Shown one piece after another: positions 9,900-21,653 of a DNA stretch of 64,000 nt. The position numbers and the translations under genes are program-made. The stretch covers positions 52,645,741 to 52,709,740 of the forward strand of contig CM041465.1 of the NCBI GenBank assembly GCA_023213395.1. Reading direction: 5' to 3'. Position 1 is the stretch's first letter. Each line of letters opens with the position of its first letter. The notes under the pieces were generated by a model that made no database searches, was not told where the DNA came from, and was given only the letters and a program-made list of their open reading frames with translations. The DNA is from Cycas panzhihuaensis. Its lineage: Eukaryota; Cycadophyta.

Positions 9900-10628
9900 A
9901 GACCCAGGAGGAGCCTCAGAGGGATGTGGTCCCCAAGAGAGGGATCACACTGACTAGGAGATGGTGCCCTAGGAGCAGGGCAACAATAGGATAGGATACA
10001 TGCATTTGATTTTGACAGGGAAAAGCACAGGCCTCCAAGGGGTCATATATAGAGTCATATGATTGTACCCCCCCTGCAAGGACACCGGCTTCCCATAGAG
10101 GATGTACCACACCATATGTATGACATGACATATGATTCTGATGTATATATATAGACGAGGCAATTGGTGCCCCATTTTGATATGTGATGATGTGTATATT
10201 TTGTTTGATAGATGATATAGATGGTTTGTATTTTATTATGATATTTGTTTGAGTTACACGTACTTCCTTTCATGCAAGGTTATATACCTGATAGGAGCAC
10301 ACACGACCACCAGTAGAGATGATAAGCATATGCAGGGTTAGGAAATAAAGCGACATCCATGTCCATATGGGAGCATAGCGGGATATGTAAAGGAAATACA
10401 GGGTGAGAGGGGAGTAATGATATTCCCAAGCATCGTCCTATCTGGGGGATGCCCAAATAGGAGGATAAGGTCCTAAGAAAATGGGAACAAGGGTTCCGCG
10501 GGAGGAACCTAGAAAGAAACGGAAGAGGCAATCCTAAGTCGTCATTCCACCCACGGGTGGGGCAATGGGAACAAACTTAAGATGGTAGTTTAGGCTCATT
10601 TTGAAGCGAGGGTGAGGTGACGACGAGG
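9900..10628. other. Spacer between PMD ORF end and integrase end (Tat-B)
   Basis: Two convergent reading frames (PMD from the left, pol from the right) end here. It contains a short TA run near 10141-10152, the site that became a 110-bp microsatellite in Tat-E, and otherwise nothing I can support. Confidence 0.5.
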
Positions 10629-11900
10629 TCACGAGTAGAATTTTTTAAGGAATTTTCTGTTAATGGTTTTCTCAAATTCAAGACCCTCCAGGGTGGAAAT
10701 CTTGTAGATGTTGTTACCGAGGGTTTTGATAATGACGAAGGGGCCAACCCATCTAGGTTTGAATTTGGTCAAATGGTCATGAAGATATTCTAATTTGAGG
10801 ACATGGTCCCTGGGAAACAAAGGATTGGAACGAAGATGTTTATCGTAGGTCCTTTGTGAGCGAGCTTTGGATGCTAAGTTAGCTTGGTAGGCGGCTAAAC
10901 GTCTCTCATCCAAAGCTTCGAGGTCCAAGAGGCAAGCCTGGCGGATCGACTCCTCATCGATGAGACCCTGAAGAGAAACTCACAAGGAAGGGATCTCCAC
11001 TTCCAATGGGAGTACCACCTTGGTACCATAAACCAGGGAGAACGGGGTCATTCCTGTGGTGAAATGGATAGAGGTGCTGTAAGCCCACAAAGCGGAAGGA
11101 AGCTGAAGGTGCCAGTCTCTTTGAGACTGAGTGACAGTTTTCTTTAGGATATTAACGAGAGTCTTGTTGAATGACTCTACCTGACCATTTGCCTGAGGGT
11201 AGTAAGGAGAGGACATTTTGTAAGAGATTTTGAATTTCTCACAAAGCTCATCCATCTCCTTGTTACAAAAGGGGGTTCCATTGTCGGTAATCAGGACATC
11301 AGGAATCCCAAAACGAGAGATGATATGCTAGTAAACGAAGGTAACTATCTTCTTACCAGGGATGGTAACTAGAGGGATGGCCTCTACCTATTTGGTGAAG
11401 TATTTCATAGCAGTCAAGATAAACTTGTGCTGTGATGAAGAGGGTGGAGAGATAGCCCCAATGAGGTCTAGCCCCCACTGGGCAAAAGGCCACGGAGATA
11501 TGATGGAGTGAAGGGCCTCAGAAGGCACATGGGAGATGTTAGCATGTTCCTAACATCATCGACATCTCAGGGCAAAAGTGTGGGCATCCTTAAAGAGGGA
11601 CGGCCAAAAGTAACCCATACGGAGGATCCTCTAGGCCATAGATTGGCCCCTAAAGTGGCCCCCATGAATACCATGGTGGCATTCGTAGAGTATTTGGTGA
11701 ACTTCATCAGTAGTGACGCAACAAAGGAGGATCCCATCAAAGGACCTCTTGTATAATACTTCATCCATGAGGAAGTATTACCTAGTAGAAGTCTGAATAT
11801 GAGATCTAACTTCACTACTAGCATCAGGGCAGTATTGTTGTTGCATGAGATATCACACTATGTCGCTATACCACTCATTGTCAATGAGTGGATGGGGAGA
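10629..11900 (-). pseudogene. Tat-B integrase
   Basis: C-terminal pol domain that inserts element cDNA into chromosomes. In order: a zinc-finger region (about 11880-11560, HHGIHGGHF then cysteines) with several stops; a catalytic core with all three acidic residues visible (Asp in QWGLDLI near 11480, Asp in LITDNGTPF near 11280, Glu in GQVESFNKTL near 11175); a C-terminal segment with LKLEYLHDH and the GPF motif (KFKPRWVGPFVII). It ends at FLKKFYS near 10632. No chromodomain follows. At least four in-frame stops disable it. The core from 11255 to 10980 and the tail from 10928 to 10629 are still open. Confidence 0.9.
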
Positions 11901-12059
11901 GACATCCTGAATAGTCAAGATGGACTCATCGGGGAGGGAATCGTCAACGGAGGGTATTGAGCGAGTTAGGAATAGGGGCATCCGTGAGTTGCTAAGCCAC
12001 TACCATTCCCTTCTTCGATTTTCGGTTAACGATATGAAGGTTAAACTCTTGAAGTAGGA

Positions 12060-13340
12060 TGGCCCAATGGCCAGCCCTACCTATCAAGTCTAAACGAGTA
12101 AGTAAGTATTACTAGGGATCAAACTGGATGATCACCTTGGTGGTGTTGCCAAGCAAGTAATGTCTAAACTTCTTAGTCGCATAGACCAAGGAGATACATT
12201 CCTTCTCGGCAGGAGAATAATTAAGTTCGGCAGCTACAAGGGTGCAGCTGATAAAGTAAATGGCCCTCTTGATGCCTAAGTCATCCTCCTAAGCCAACAT
12301 AGTGCCCAGGGACTCGTCAGTTGCTGAGGTATAAAGAATGAAGGGTCTATCGAAACAAGGGGGCACTAACGTAGGAGCGGAAGTGAGGGCTTCCTTAAGT
12401 CCTTTAAAGGCTTTTTGGGCCTTATCAGACCAAATAAATGGGGCTCCCTTCTTCAATAGGTTGGTTAAGAGTTTAGTGCTTAAGATGAAGTCTGCCAGGA
12501 AGCGCCTGAGGAAACCAAGCCTACCTAGGAATGACTTGATCTATCGTTGGGTCTAAGGAGGCGGCATATCAAGGATTACCTTGACCTTCTCATGGTCAAT
12601 CTGGATCCCTTGTTTTGATAAAAGAAATCTAAGGAGTTTGCCTGAAGTAATGGCAAACACACACTTGAGAGGGTTTAGGCTAACATGATACTTGTGGCAT
12701 TGTGTGAAGATAGCTCGCAAGTCGGAAGGATGATGGGCTCTAACACATGAGAGACCCATCATGTCATCCATGAAGACCTCCAATGTGTGATCGATGAGAT
12801 CATGGAAGATGAAATGCATCATCCTTTGATAAGTAATGCCTACATTTCTAAGACCGAAGGGCATTGCCTTGTAGGTGAAGGTAACCCACGGGGTCGTGAA
12901 GGTCATCTTGTGGCAGTCTTCAGGAGATATTTAGATCTAGTTATAGCCAGAGAAGCCATCCATCAAGGATATAACTTCAAATCTGGCAGTTCCATCAATG
13001 ATTTGATCGATGAAAGGGAGTGGGAAGTTGTCCTTAGGACATGTGTTATTAATATCGTAGAAATCAATGCATATCCAAATATACCTGTTCTTCTTAGCAA
13101 CGGGGACAATGTTGGATACCTATTTAGGGTAATCAATAGAGGTAATAAGTCCAGCATCCAAGAGCTTCTCAACCTCCATTTTAATGGCAGCTGAGAGTTT
13201 AGGATGGAGAGGATGCTGGTTCTGGTGCACGGGACAGGCACCATGAATAGTAGTGAAATTATGAGTAATAATGGAGGGGTCAATTCCCTTCATGTTGGCA
13301 TAATCCCATGCAAAGACATCCTGGAACTCCTGGAACAAAA
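12060..13340 (-). pseudogene. Tat-B reverse transcriptase and RNase H
   Basis: Polymerase core that copies element RNA to DNA. It starts with VFAWDYANMKGIDPS, the entry motif of Tat/Athila reverse transcriptases, then LLDAGLITSIDYPKW, PLPFIDQI, AMPFGLRN and the catalytic FMDDMMGLS at about 12757-12783, followed by the thumb region (SLNPLKCVF). RNase H follows with PFILYTSATDESLGTMLA (about 12290-12350); the usual first catalytic Asp is not evident there, in line with the weak native RNase H typical of Tat. Several stops interrupt it. The longest open stretch is 12553-12906. Confidence 0.9.
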
Positions 13341-14202
13341 GGGAATACTCCCTTACCTCATCAAGAGAGCATTCCATCCTGACCTTAATGACCTTGCCAA
13401 GGGCTAAGACTATGTCCTCGGTCGCCCCCATACACATGGTATTCCCCTCCTCAAAATGGAGAGGGGCAAGGTCAATGGGAAGGGATGGAATAGGGGATGG
13501 GATTAGGTCAGCGAGTGCAGATCCAATTGCGAGGATCTTCTGGTGGCTAAGCCTATGGTGACCAGAAGGAAAGTTGGATGTGGAGCCCACTAAGTGCTCA
13601 AGCAAGGCTTCATCATCTTCAAAGTAATCCACCCCATGGATGACCTTACTTCGAATAGATGAAGTTCTGGAGAAAGTGGGGACAACGAGACTATGATGGT
13701 CATCAGGTTGTCTGATGTCCTTAATAGACTCTAAGGGAGAGTCCGGAAGGGGCTCCTCAGAAGGAGTGAAAGGAAGCTCCTTGAAGCCATCACCTGCGGG
13801 GGGTGATGAAGAGGAAGAACCAATGACGGATGAGTCAATATGAGCGATGATATGTGACACAGAGGAGCGACTAGTCTTACCAATGAAAGAGGTTCTAGGC
13901 GAGGATCTAGAATGAGATAAGTGCATCTTACTAGTGTAGAGGAAAGAAACAGGGTAAAGATAATCCTCATCCTCGTCGTGAGACTCATCGTCACTAAACG
14001 AGATGAGGTACCTGTAGCTCCCAACACTAATAAGAGAAAAGCACGTAAGACTAGGAGAAGAAGATGTAGGATCTTCTTCGAAGTGAGATGGACTGGGTAT
14101 ACCGATGGAGTAAGCTGAGGCATGAGTAGAAGGGCCTTGACTCACTTGGTTGATAGGGTGAGTTTGTTTAGTAGGAGGGCGTTCACGGGAGACAACCTTC
14201 AT
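13341..14202 (-). pseudogene. Tat-B acidic linker between protease and reverse transcriptase
   Basis: About 290 residues, open without a stop, joining protease to reverse transcriptase. Ser/Pro-rich with an acidic core (SVGSYRYLISFSDDESHDEDED) and a second conserved block (HGVDYFEDDEALLEHLVGS). Both blocks recur in Tat-E (49101-49814) and in decayed form in Tat-D. I do not recognise a domain. It could be a spacer in the Gag-Pol polyprotein or a domain peculiar to this family. Confidence 0.7.
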
Positions 14203-14643
14203 CTATCCATCATGGACAAATTTAAGTTGCCCCCAGTGGGTCGAACACATGGCTCTCATTTGGTCAAGCCATGGTCGACCCAAGAGAAGGTTGTAGTCAA
14301 CGTCGACGTCGATGTCAAGGACTCCAATGTTAGTGAGGACAGTCCTACCCTCAAGAGTGAGTGAGATTAAGACAGATCCCAGTGGGGTCTTTTCGCTATT
14401 GTCGTAGCCTTGGCATCGCCATGGAACTGGTTCTAAGGCAGAAATACCAAGCTCTTGCATAACATGTAAGGGCATGGCATTCACAGAAGAACCATTGTTA
14501 ATAATGGTCCTTCGCAGGGTACAGTCAGGTGTGTCAATGGTGATAGTAAATGGGAAGTTCCATTGGCATTCCCTTTCACACGTAGGCAGAAGGTCTTTAG
14601 GATTAAAAGAAATAATGGGCTCATGGATTTGGGTGACACCCAA
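14203..14643 (-). pseudogene. Tat-B aspartic protease
   Basis: Retropepsin-type protease that would process the polyprotein. Motifs: CTLRRTIINNGSSVNAMPL then LGSVLISLTLEGRTVLTNI and VDYNLLLGRPWL, the flap and hydrophobic-Gly parts of the fold. The catalytic triplet that Tat-E has as DNGS is NNGS here, so the active Asp is lost. The 146-codon frame is otherwise open and runs directly into the acidic linker. Confidence 0.85.
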
Positions 14644-14649
14644 AGCGTG

Positions 14650-17293
14650 AATAGGCGCGTTCGACCCTAAAGCTTCTAAAAGGACAGTCTATTGTTTAGG
14701 ACAACTCCTCAAAACATCCATCAAGGATATTCCCGCAATGACAGTATGGAGTTTGTCAATGATAGAGAAAGGCTTACCCTTCGTAGTAGGTTGGGTAAGC
14801 ACCCTTCGAAAATCGTGACGACTGGGATGCACAGGAATGGCCTTGGGAAAAAGAGACACTTCTGGAGGAGGGTTCTCCAGAAGAGGATTGGAAGGAGTAG
14901 AAGAAGAAGCGCCAACTGCTTCTTTGGTGGCTTGAGACTAAGTAAGGGCATACAGAGGAGTAGCCTCAAGCATTTAGATTACCTTCTTTCCCTTGTTCTG
15001 GGATTATGAAGGTGATGGAGTGCATCAGTAAGGGGAATACAAAGAAGAAGGTGAATCTTAAGTGCCTTTCCCTTTATTATAGGAAGGAGGGGAATTCAAT
15101 GATCTTCCCTGCTCGTTATTTTGGCCGAGTATGATCACATTCCCCATGCCTGGGGAACGAATCCTTGTTGATCGGTTGGTCTAGATTAGGCCTTGAAGCC
15201 CGTTTGGGGGATGAGTCATGTCTAGGGGTATCCCTGGGATATTAGGCCCTACAATGTGAGTCATCATGGAAACACTCCCCATGAATGGAACACCACTTCT
15301 TCTCAAGTGAGGAATCAGGTTTCCTCGCTTGATAGGACTAGGCGTTACCATTCCTAGGGAGGGAAGCTTGGGTAGCTTACTAAATTTGTTTGTTAGAAGT
15401 TGGGGATGAAGGAGCTTGTAATTTGAATTCCTTCATCATACGTTCGAATGAATATATAGTAGATGTAAGAGGATCTAGGGTCTTCTCAGTTAGGTGAGAA
15501 GAAGACCTAGAAGTTTGTTGCAGTTTAGCATCTTTAGTTGGTGGTAGTACCTCACGTCACTGTGAGGGCTTGAGAGGCTTCTTGAGTTTGGCCTAGATCT
15601 TAATAGCCTTAAGCACTAAGCACTTTTCAATCGTGGAGTCGCATGTAGTCACCCCCATTTTAAGGACTTCCATATGTACTTCAGGGTAAAGTACATTAAT
15701 GAAAAGGTCCCTCTTCAATTTCTTAGGCAACGTGGCCTTAGTAGAATGAAGAAGGTCATGGAATCGTCACACAAAGTCATAATTCATTTCATCATGACCT
15801 TGTTTGAGCGATAGAAGAGATTTTATTCCACTCTCAAATGGGCGAGCCACATCAAAATAATTGATGAACTCATCCATAAGTTATTGGAACAAGAAAATAG
15901 AATGAGTGGGAAGGTGATAAAACTACTTAAGGGCATCGCCTTGCAAAGATCGAGGGAATAGTTTCATCAAGATGTGGTCACAGGCCTAGTAATCAATACA
16001 TGCCATAGAAAAACTACAGACGTGCTCCACTGGGTCTTGCGAGGAAGTTCTATCAAATTTAGGAACTTCGGGAGGGTGAGGCAGTAAGTTAGTTCTTAAC
16101 ACCTCAACAGATAATGGCATCGATCTATAATCCATGAAGGGGCGTGCCCTTACATGGATCGTAGGATCAAAAAACGGTAATGAGTAAGGAACGGATGGGG
16201 GTGGTACACCCATCTCTCCTTGTGGAAGTGCCCCTTACTAGAAAAGGACTTGAGGATAAGTGCCTTGAAAGGAAGCTAGGTTCCCTTGTGAAGGTGTAGC
16301 ATAAGAAGCTATGCTAGATGGTGGAAAAGGAGGGTATGGGACCGGGTTTTGCCCATATGGGCCACCCGTAGGTGGTGCAACCCCATATAGATGTAGCAGA
16401 TCCACACCATAAGCTAGAATATTATTCCCTTTACCCTTCCCCCAAGGTTGAGAGATATAACCTGGGGGTATATAAAGAGAAGAACCACTAGGTTGGTTTT
16501 GGGGATATATAGGAGCGGTTCCCACATGACTAGTAGCTGAAGAGCTAGTATGATCGATAAGTCTACTAGGGAATGCATGCGCCACATTAGGGGATGGCAC
16601 ATTAGCTTGACTAGGAAAGGGTATGCTAACCCCCAACTGATGGAAAGACATGCAACGAGAGGGTCCTGAAGAACTAGGACCATAACGAGGGATAGAAGGC
16701 ATAACATTCGCCCCTAAGGTTGGTGTAGGAATAGAACGGGATGAATGCATAGGAACAAAAGGGTTACTCATAGTAGGAGGGGTAGGTGCAGATGAAGAAG
16801 GTGGTAAAGGAGTGGATGAAGAAGACGCTCCACCATGAAAAACATCTTCGAACCACCTAGGATGCGATTGAAGATAATTTGCTCGAAAGCACTCGTTAAT
16901 AGCTTTAACCATGTCAGTAGGAGGGGTGTCTACATGACCATAAGAGGTGGAAGGGACCTTGAATGACGTAGACCCCTCAGGGCGCTCCTCATAAGAATCA
17001 CTAATAGGGTGGTGAACCTTAAGAGGAGATGAACCTTCTTCCACATGGATAGAAGGATGGATATCAAGGGGGTGATGTTGATCACCTGGGTAGTAGATAG
17101 GATCGTCACCTTCTTGGGTGGATCCTGGAACGGATGCAGGGAACTTGTGAGTTCTCGAGGCAAAGGTGTGATAGTCCCAATCAGAAGGGTATCCTTCCAT
17201 GGTTGAATCAGAATCCGACGATGAAAGAGGATGATACCCAGGATCTTCTAGCAATGGAGGCAAACCACGTAGGTGACAAGAGAAGCGTCACAT
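14650..17293 (-). pseudogene. Tat-B gag
   Basis: Capsid-type gene. The start codon at 17291-17293 aligns with Tat-A; its second codon is already TGA, an Arg-position stop. The frame is open from 17263 to 16238 (341 residues, Ser/Pro/Tyr-rich N-terminal region). The gag domain follows from 16213: FSMACIDY, then HILMKLFPRSLQGDALKWFY, about 16040-15830, typical of plant retrotransposon gag. A Cys/His knuckle-like WCSIHGECFHDDSHC sits near 15255-15300. Multiple TAG/TGA stops follow. The boundary with protease around 14650 is approximate. Confidence 0.85.
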
Positions 17294-17440
17294 ATAAAGC
17301 TCGCCAACACTTTGGAAGAAGGAAAGAGCCACAAAGAGTGCATGTTATGGGCTGCCCAATGAAGGAGATGAAGTGGAAAGAACCACTAGAAGGTAGAAAT
17401 ACCAACAGGAAGGGGTAGAGACTAGCTCCCTTACTGGCAA

Positions 17441-17459
17441 GTCCCTAGTATGGTCACCA
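17441..17459 (-). other. Tat-B primer-binding site
   Basis: TGGTGACCATACTAGGGAC on the minus strand, one base (C) after the LTR end at 17461. Identical in 19 bases to the Tat-D site at 32852-32870. Confidence 0.8.
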
Positions 17460-18269
17460 GTGGATGCGCGTCTACAGGATAACCACCTAGTTAAGTAGGA
17501 ATAGTGAGCATGATCGATAACAGTATCGGGGTATGGATAGAAATCTACAAGCAAGGTGAGTACCATGCAGGGTGCCCCATGCGCTAGAGCACGAGTTTAG
17601 GACCTGCAAATGATACCCAACTACCTAAAGATGGTTCTCCACTTCGACTAGGAAGAGGGAAGGCGAAAAGGTAGCTTGAATAGATCCAGGAGGAGGGTCG
17701 TCCCACCCTTGGATGACTGGAAGAGGAGGAAGAGAATCCTCAAAGGTTTCCCTATGGTAGAGGGAAATGAGTAGGAGTAAGGTAGGTAAATAGCCTATGG
17801 TTAAGACCTCCTCAGTTATTTGGCCAAGCAAATAGAACCAAGGGAAGAAGAAGGGAGTGGGAGCGATCGATCGACCCAAGATCCCCCCCCCTAAGGGTGC
17901 AACCAAAGAAAGCGGGGGTGCTAAGGCATGTGCAAGCAAACCAAATTGAATATAACAAGCCAAAGAGGTGAGGATAAGGTTTACAAGCTAAGGGAAAAGG
18001 CTAGGGGAAAACCTCCTAAGAGTCCTTTCCCTAAATAGGTATGGTATGTAAAATGCAACATACAAAATACAAACAAAAAAAGAGTTGATTTCCCCTTTTT
18101 ATGTTATCTAATTACTACCATGAAACCTTTTCAAAAGGAAAAGAGTGAAACAAAGCAAGGTCACATACTCAGGATGAAGGCATGGTCGAAGTGACAATGC
18201 GCCCGCGAGATGCTCCAAATCACTCCATGAAGCAAACGGCAGAGGGTCGCAATAGGATGAAGTATGGGG

Positions 18270-18282
18270 CTTCCTTACCTTC
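18270..18282 (-). promoter_or_regulatory. Splice-donor-like site in Tat-B 5' LTR
   Basis: GGGGAAG/GTAAGGAAG on the minus strand, break at 18279/18278, about 1.29 kb downstream of the TATA-like box. Conserved in position among the Tat LTRs of this window. Confidence 0.5.
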
Positions 18283-19564
18283 CCCGAAAAGCAACACTAG
18301 AATGTCAGAAATGAAAAGGAAAGCAATGGCGAAAAACATAATGCTATGACAAAATACAAATAGATTCACTTACCAGGGAAAAAGAAGGGGGAGACATTCC
18401 TCATGTCCTCCTTTTACCTATAGGTAAGTGAAAAGATTCCCTCCTGGAGAAAGGAGGCTAATAATACAAAGAAGAGCACCAAAACCTATATATGGATAAG
18501 CCAAAAACTAAATCTCTATACATATATGTTAGTACTCATCAACCACAAGTTTACAGTAACAGACTCTAGTCTAAAAATACACAAGTACAAGACATGTAAA
18601 TAGGTGAGCCTTGGAGTGACCCACCTCCCGCAAAGGGAAACCCTACCCTCCCTCAAGAAGCCACAGGGTTGAGAGGGTATGGCTACAAAAGATGGCTGTA
18701 CACAAGGATAACAAAGGTGTAAAAGGACCTCAAGGGAGTCCTCAATGGACTGAAGTGCTATAAGGAACAAACTGGGCCGTTGAGAGAGAAGCTGAGCTAG
18801 AAGGGGCCTCCAGGGCTTATGCATTACCCGGATGAGAGAGACGGGCCTACAAACCAGCATTGCAATAGGTGCAAATGCTAGTTTCAGTAGCTGGAAATAG
18901 TCCCCTAATCCTTTGTCCACCCCAGGGACAGCACAGGGGCAAAAGAGGAGGGTCTGGAGGGCAGAGGCCTCTTTGGGAGCACAAGGGTGGTACGGAATCT
19001 ACCCAACTCTATCCCAAACCCTATGGGATCCTCTTATGCCACTATCTTGGGCTTGAAGCATAGGAGGAGGGCCTCAAGCAATGGAGAAATAACTAAGAGA
19101 AAACCAAGAAACAAACTCTTGAAACAAAGAGAAAGAAACTAGTGATAAACATGCATAATGCTGGGCATGAACTAGGTAAGGAAAGGACTTCAAACCAATA
19201 AATACCTCAAGAGGAAGTGAGGAGCCATTTGCCTCTGTAAGAGCCTATTAAGAGGAGGCTAAAAACCTATGGAGAAGGCTAAGATGCAGTAGGTATAGGG
19301 CCCCTCTTGAGACAACTGAGGGAAATCCTGCATCTGGAACAACTTGGTGCTTGCCTAGGTGAATAGACCCTGAGAACTCCTCAAGAATGCCCCCTCTGGG
19401 GCGTGCAATGGGCTATGAGGATGTCACAATGAGGCCTAAGGAGGGCTGGGCATAGAGGAGAAGTTGCAGGTCCTGAAAGTGTAGCAGACCAAAGAGCAGG
19501 GCAAATATCCTTAGTATTCCTCCAAAAGAGAGTCAAAAGATCCTAAAAATGACTTAAGATGAGC

Positions 19565-19571
19565 TTAAATA
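19565..19571 (-). promoter_or_regulatory. TATA-like box, Tat-B 5' LTR
   Basis: TATTTAA on the minus strand at the position of the TATAAAA in Tat-E LTRs, with the same conserved upstream TGATTAGGG-like sequence. Confidence 0.55.
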
Positions 19572-19688
19572 CTCAGCCCCAACCCTAATCAAGCGATTAG
19601 GGCTTGGCTAGTGCTGAGGTGGGTTGAAGGACACGTGGTAATTCTGTAATAAATGTGAGAATTTCCATGATAGGTTTTAAAAAATAAT

Positions 19689-19745
19689 TTATAATAGTTG
19701 CACCACGGTGAACTTCGTGATACCGCAAAATCTCTTCTTGCGGGG
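19689..19745 (-). repeat. Palindrome-rich U3 block, Tat-B 5' LTR
   Basis: Shortened version of the block at 5526-5600 (CACCACGGTGAACTTCGTG and following), truncated relative to the 3' LTR copy. Confidence 0.5.
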
Positions 19746-20180
19746 CGGAAGATCAAAGCGGCCCAAACACTACGAGCTATGGGCCGTGGTACTAAGAGGC
19801 TGCCAGGGCGGGTCCACACACTGGGGCAAACAGAGAACCAAGAACCACAAAAAAATAATCAAGGGTCTCAAGGACACTACAAAGAGACTAAGTGGTGATA
19901 AATCAACACAACAAATAATCATTTACATGAGTCAAATAAGCCTTAAGGGGAGTAGGGAAGATTACAAGAGGTGACACGGCCACTGGGGTGCCATACTTAC
20001 TAGAAGTGTGCCCCCGCTATAGTTGTCATAGGCTAAAGAGGTGTAGATGGTACAAGCCATCTATGAAAACATGTAGCATATAGGCAAGTACTCCTCACAA
20101 AAAGAAAAAACAAGGCAAGAAACATACTTATACTTGCCTGAGTCGACCTCTCCATATCCATTCTCGGTAGCTAGGAAATA

Positions 20181-20185
20181 GTTTA
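20181..20185. repeat. Target-site duplication GTTTA (right copy) of Tat-B
   Basis: Exact repeat of 3275-3279, directly abutting the Tat-B terminus. Confidence 0.93.
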
Positions 20186-20786
20186 TAATAGTCATCCTAT
20201 GATAAACTTTGCAGTACTGCAAAGTCTACTGCGGTACCATGATATTTATCGCGATGCAGTGACAACATAAGAAACACAAAGAGAGAGAGAAGCTGGGAGC
20301 CCCAAAAGTAGGTGCTCCAGGCCTAGGAGGGTCTGACCCTCTATCCAGATGGTTGGGGACAGACATGAGGAAGAAATAACCTATGTTGGATGGAGCACCA
20401 AAGAGATAGAGTTCCCAAGAAGTTGGCAAATGGGTGAAAATATACTAGTCACACCTAGCAAGGTGTTAAAAGCTATGATGCAATAATAGGGTTGTGAAGG
20501 GATGACAACAGTTGGTTGGTGCTTGGGACAACATGGAGGTGCATAGGAGAGTTATGGAGTGCCATTAGGATTAGTATCCCTGAGTCATCATAGGCTAGAA
20601 TGGTGTCAAGCAATATGATCATGTAGTGAATACAAGATGATCACTTAAATGAATCAATCAGTCATGCAGTAGAAAATACATGCTTTGACTTACCTTTCTT
20701 GAGAAGTAACAAAGGCAAAGGATAGAAACATACTTGTACTTACCTGAGTTGACATGTCGAAACCCATTCCCGATAGATAGGAAATA
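20186..20786 (-). repeat. Tat-A 5' LTR, part 2 (outer U3)
   Basis: Continues the LTR broken at 3279. It opens with the palindrome-rich block (about 20200-20260: ACTTTGCAGTACTGCAAAGT, a perfect 20-bp palindrome) and ends in element direction with TATTTCCTATCTATCGGGAA at 20786, aligned to the other Tat LTR starts. No target duplication can be tested because the other end of Tat-A is outside the window. Confidence 0.8.
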
Positions 20787-21130
20787 GATGGTACAATTAT
20801 AAATATTATTCCAAATAATATCTTAATTTAGTTAGAGACAACTTGATGGAATCAGAGGACATAGAAAATAGAAAGAAATGTAAGCAAGAAAGAAGAACCA
20901 TTAATCTATAAGGATGGTGGTGTTGATGAATACCAGGATCTTCAAACCCTCTAAATAAATAGATAGGAGTGAGAGGATTTGGGCATATCTATTAAGGTCT
21001 GCTACTGACTGGCATTGACAAACACCTAACATAGTGCCACCAAGATATCTCCATTGATTTAGGTTATTATACCAATATGGGTAATCTCTCCAAGGTGGGT
21101 ACTCACCTTAGTATGGGAATTATTTTAACT
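20787..21130 (-). other. C1 3' untranslated region
   Basis: Downstream of the C1 RNase H end, in element direction. It continues as typical copia 3' sequence without coding similarity and may contain LTR remnants, but I cannot place a boundary. Confidence 0.4.
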
Positions 21131-21139
21131 TTTCTCTCC

Positions 21140-21648
21140 CATAATACCCATTTGGGGAGACTCCAAGTTTATCTCTAAATTTGATAAACTTTATTTTACT
21201 AAGTACCCTTATGAAAATATTTGCCACCTAATCTTCAGTATTGTAATAAACCAAATCTAACTCACCTTGTTGTACTAACTCTCTAATGATATGATGATAT
21301 GTTTCAATATATTTTGTCCTTCCCCTAAAACATTAGATTCCTAACAATTTAAATTGAGCTTTGATTATCATAAAGTAATGATATAGGACCAACATGTTCT
21401 TATTGTAAGTCTTGAAGTAATCTTCTAAGATAAATTATCTCACAAGCTCCTATTATAACAACTTTGTACTTTACTTCTATAGGAAAAAGAGATATCATTG
21501 CTTGCTTCTTTAAACTCCATGTCACTATTACTAAACCCAGACTAAATGCATACCTTAAAGTAGATTTCCTATCATCTATATAACTTACTTAGCCTAAGTC
21601 TGTATAACCAATCAACCTATAGTCCCCTAATGATCTATAATGCAATCC
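21140..21648 (-). pseudogene. C1 RNase H, C-terminal part
   Basis: Reads YGLHYRSLGDYRLIGYTD, then IDDRKSTLRYAFSLG (copia RNase H core) and ends with KFIKFRDKLGVSPNG, the usual end of copia pol. The first part is at 24266 and above; the solo LTR splits the domain between Gly and Tyr of the LKGTIG-YGL segment. Confidence 0.85.
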
Positions 21649-21653
21649 ATACC
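21649..21653. repeat. Target-site duplication ATACC (left) of solo LTR
   Basis: ATACC abuts the LTR terminus TGAAACG and recurs exactly at 24261-24265. Confidence 0.93.

Larger units (their letters stand above)
3280..20180 (-). mobile_element. Tat-B, complete Ty3/gypsy Tat-lineage element (16.9 kb)
   Basis: Complete minus-strand element with 3' LTR 3280-6044, internal region 6045-17460 and 5' LTR 17461-20180, flanked by a perfect GTTTA duplication. In its own direction the order is primer site, gag, protease, acidic linker, reverse transcriptase-RNase H, integrase, an antisense PMD ORF, a second RNase H ORF, purine tract, LTR. The reverse transcriptase entry motif (DVFAWDY..MKGIDPS) and the second RNase H point to the Tat lineage; there is no chromodomain after integrase. 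Over the first 71 bp the two LTRs differ at 9 sites, 7 of them transitions, so the insertion is old. Every reading frame carries stops. Confidence 0.93.
17461..20180 (-). repeat. Tat-B 5' LTR (2720 bp)
   Basis: Pairs with 3280-6044. In element direction it starts TATTTCC at 20180 (TG mutated to TA) and ends CA at 17461. It carries the palindrome-rich block (about 19745-19689), TATA-like TATTTAA (19571-19565) and the donor-like GAAG/GTAAGG (18279/18278). It would drive Tat-B transcription leftward. Confidence 0.92.

Noticed and set aside
13120-14123. Several open frames on the plus strand or in other frames over the Tat-B linker and protease.
   Set aside because: Shadows of the real minus-strand pol frame; no conserved motifs.
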